From NCBI GenBank assembly GCA_020355145.1, contig CP070660.1:481729-488781 (forward strand): a stretch of DNA of 7,053 bases. Reading direction: 5' to 3'. Shown here one piece after another: positions 6,285-7,053 of this stretch (position 1 is its first letter; each line of letters starts with the position of its first letter). Source of the stretch: Deltaproteobacteria bacterium (GTDB lineage: Bacteria > Desulfobacterota > DSM-4660 > Desulfatiglandales > B25-G16). The position numbers and the translations under genes were made by a program. The notes below the pieces were generated by a model, which was not told the origin of the DNA, ran no database searches, and saw only the letters and a program-made list of their open reading frames with translations.

Positions 6285-7053
6285 TCAATCCTCAGACATG
6301 ATACTCTTCTTTAAGACATCTATCTCCTCCCTGATAATCTTCTCGGCTACTTCAGGTATAACCTCTTTGGCTACCCTTTCCAACACATCGCTTACTACCT
6401 TTGTTAAAATGGCCTCGATCTTTTCCTCTGAGATTGCCGGAGCCTCCTCCTTTATTGCCTCCTCTTCCTCCTCCGCTATCTGTTCAGCAGAGGGCATTTC
6501 AGGTAAGACATCTTCAAGGGCCTCCTCCTTCTTCTCAACTGCCTCCTCCAACAATTGCTCATTCGCCACCCCTTTATCCTCTTCAGATACTACTTCCTCG
6601 AGCCCCTCTTCCAGTTCAATGTCTTCTTCTAAATCTAGAGAGGGTTCTGCCTCCTCTGCAACCTTCTCCCCAGCCTTTTCCTCCTCCACAGAGACTTCTT
6701 CCTCGAGCCCCTCTTCCAGTTCAATGTCTTCTTCTAAATCTAGAGAGGGTTCTGCCTCCTCTTCCGTCTTTTCTGCTTCTTGACCAGATGAGGCCTCAGA
6801 GACAAGACCCTCGCCCTTAACTGATTCATCAATCTCCTCTTTTACCTCAGCCTTTTCTGATGGAACTTCCTCCACAACCTCTTTCTTCTCCTCAGATGGA
6901 GGTTCTTCTTTTTTTTCGACCTCTTCTTCATCCGCTAAAAGCTCTTCCAAGCCCTCTATATCTTCCTCAGCTGATTCTGGTGCACTGCCCTGTTCAGCTA
7001 CATCAACAAGGTCTATAATCTCCTCTTTTTTCTCTGATTTTTCCTCCTCCTTC
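6285..7053 (-). CDS. Glu-rich low-complexity protein with conserved-looking amphipathic C-terminus; N-terminus beyond the right edge
   Basis: The frame is open to the window edge, giving 255 visible residues that end at the TGA at 6287-6285. Most of it is an acidic Glu-dominated linker. It includes EEIIDLVDVAEQG near the right edge and a tandem repeat built on AEPSLDLEEDIELEEGLEE with a 35-residue period. The last 50 or so residues (SEEKIEAILTKVVSDVLERV, then AKEVIPEVAEKIIREEIDVLKKSI) lose the low complexity and form a regular amphipathic helical pattern. This resembles short C-terminal helices of acidic scaffold or regulator proteins in deltaproteobacteria and, loosely, PopZ-type C-termini. 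I cannot name the family, and any N-terminal domain (for instance a zinc ribbon or receiver domain) is outside the window. A TTG at 6950 is in frame, but there is no reason to start there because the acidic reading continues upstream. No signal peptide or membrane segment is visible. Confidence 0.8.
   Translation of the reverse strand, partial: KEEEKSEKKEEIIDLVDVAEQGSAPESAEEDIEGLEELLADEEEVEKKEEPPSEEKKEVVEEVPSEKAEVKEEIDESVKGEGLVSEASSGQEAEKTEEEAEPSLDLEEDIELEEGLEEEVSVEEEKAGEKVAEEAEPSLDLEEDIELEEGLEEVVSEEDKGVANEQLLEEAVEKKEEALEDVLPEMPSAEQIAEEEEEAIKEEAPAISEEKIEAILTKVVSDVLERVAKEVIPEVAEKIIREEIDVLKKSIMSED
6593..6762 (-). repeat. Perfect 65-bp direct repeat inside the Glu-rich gene
   Basis: Bases 6593-6657 and 6698-6762 are identical over 65 positions at an offset of 105 bases, which is exactly 35 codons. 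The encoded segments repeat in frame. Identity at silent positions implies a recent duplication or ongoing gene conversion rather than old protein-level repetition. The repeat could also be a point of assembly error or length variation between strains. Confidence 0.95.

Noticed and set aside
6298..6820. Long plus-strand open frames rich in Ser or Pro/Leu opposite the Glu-rich gene
   Set aside because: They are the complement of Glu codons (TTC/CTC/CCT runs) and low complexity, with no ribosome-binding site. The minus-strand reading continues to the edge and ends in a structured helix.
1..7053. CRISPR array, insertion sequence, prophage or toxin-antitoxin defence system
   Set aside because: No spaced repeats of suitable length, transposase-like reading, integrase or toxin-like small gene pair was seen; the recognised genes are metabolic or translation-related.

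Overview
The window reads almost entirely on the minus strand (right to left) and looks like ordinary bacterial chromosome with an accessory-looking queuine-salvage end. Base composition is moderate (roughly mid-40s to 50% GC by eye). The adjacency of valS and nadC behind a Glu-rich protein suggests a Desulfobacterota-like (former Deltaproteobacteria) or related environmental lineage. That assignment is an inference from gene order and protein style only; there is no rRNA or phylogenetic marker to fix it.

In transcription order: (1) a very acidic, low-complexity protein whose N-terminus lies beyond the right edge (7053 to 6285). (2) A 205-base gap holding a striking pair of interleaved inverted repeats (6196-6267) and a good sigma70-type promoter (6145-6173). 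(3) valS, valyl-tRNA synthetase, best started at 6079. (4) nadC, quinolinate phosphoribosyltransferase, overlapping valS by ATGA. (5) A gap of about 308 bases holding an unexplained GC-rich block (2437-2600), an 8-bp tandem repeat and a polypyrimidine tract. (6) A Sir2-family NAD-dependent deacylase (2286 to 1540). (7) A gap of 119 bases with a plausible promoter. (8) A DUF2419/Qng1-type queuosine 5'-phosphate N-glycosidase (1420 to 458). (9) tgt, tRNA-guanine transglycosylase, overlapping the Qng1 gene by TGATG and running off the left edge.

Two functional themes stand out. valS-nadC is a housekeeping pair in one operon, and nadC (NAD synthesis) is followed by an NAD-consuming sirtuin, possibly by chance. 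The left end is more interesting. Qng1 releases free queuine from queuosine 5'-monophosphate, and TGT puts a 7-deazaguanine base into tRNA position 34. Their translational coupling predicts a bacterial queuine-recycling operon in which this TGT uses queuine directly rather than preQ1. The TGT also carries about 30 extra residues next to the SGGFQ active-site loop. No RNA genes, CRISPR arrays, insertion sequences or phage genes were seen.
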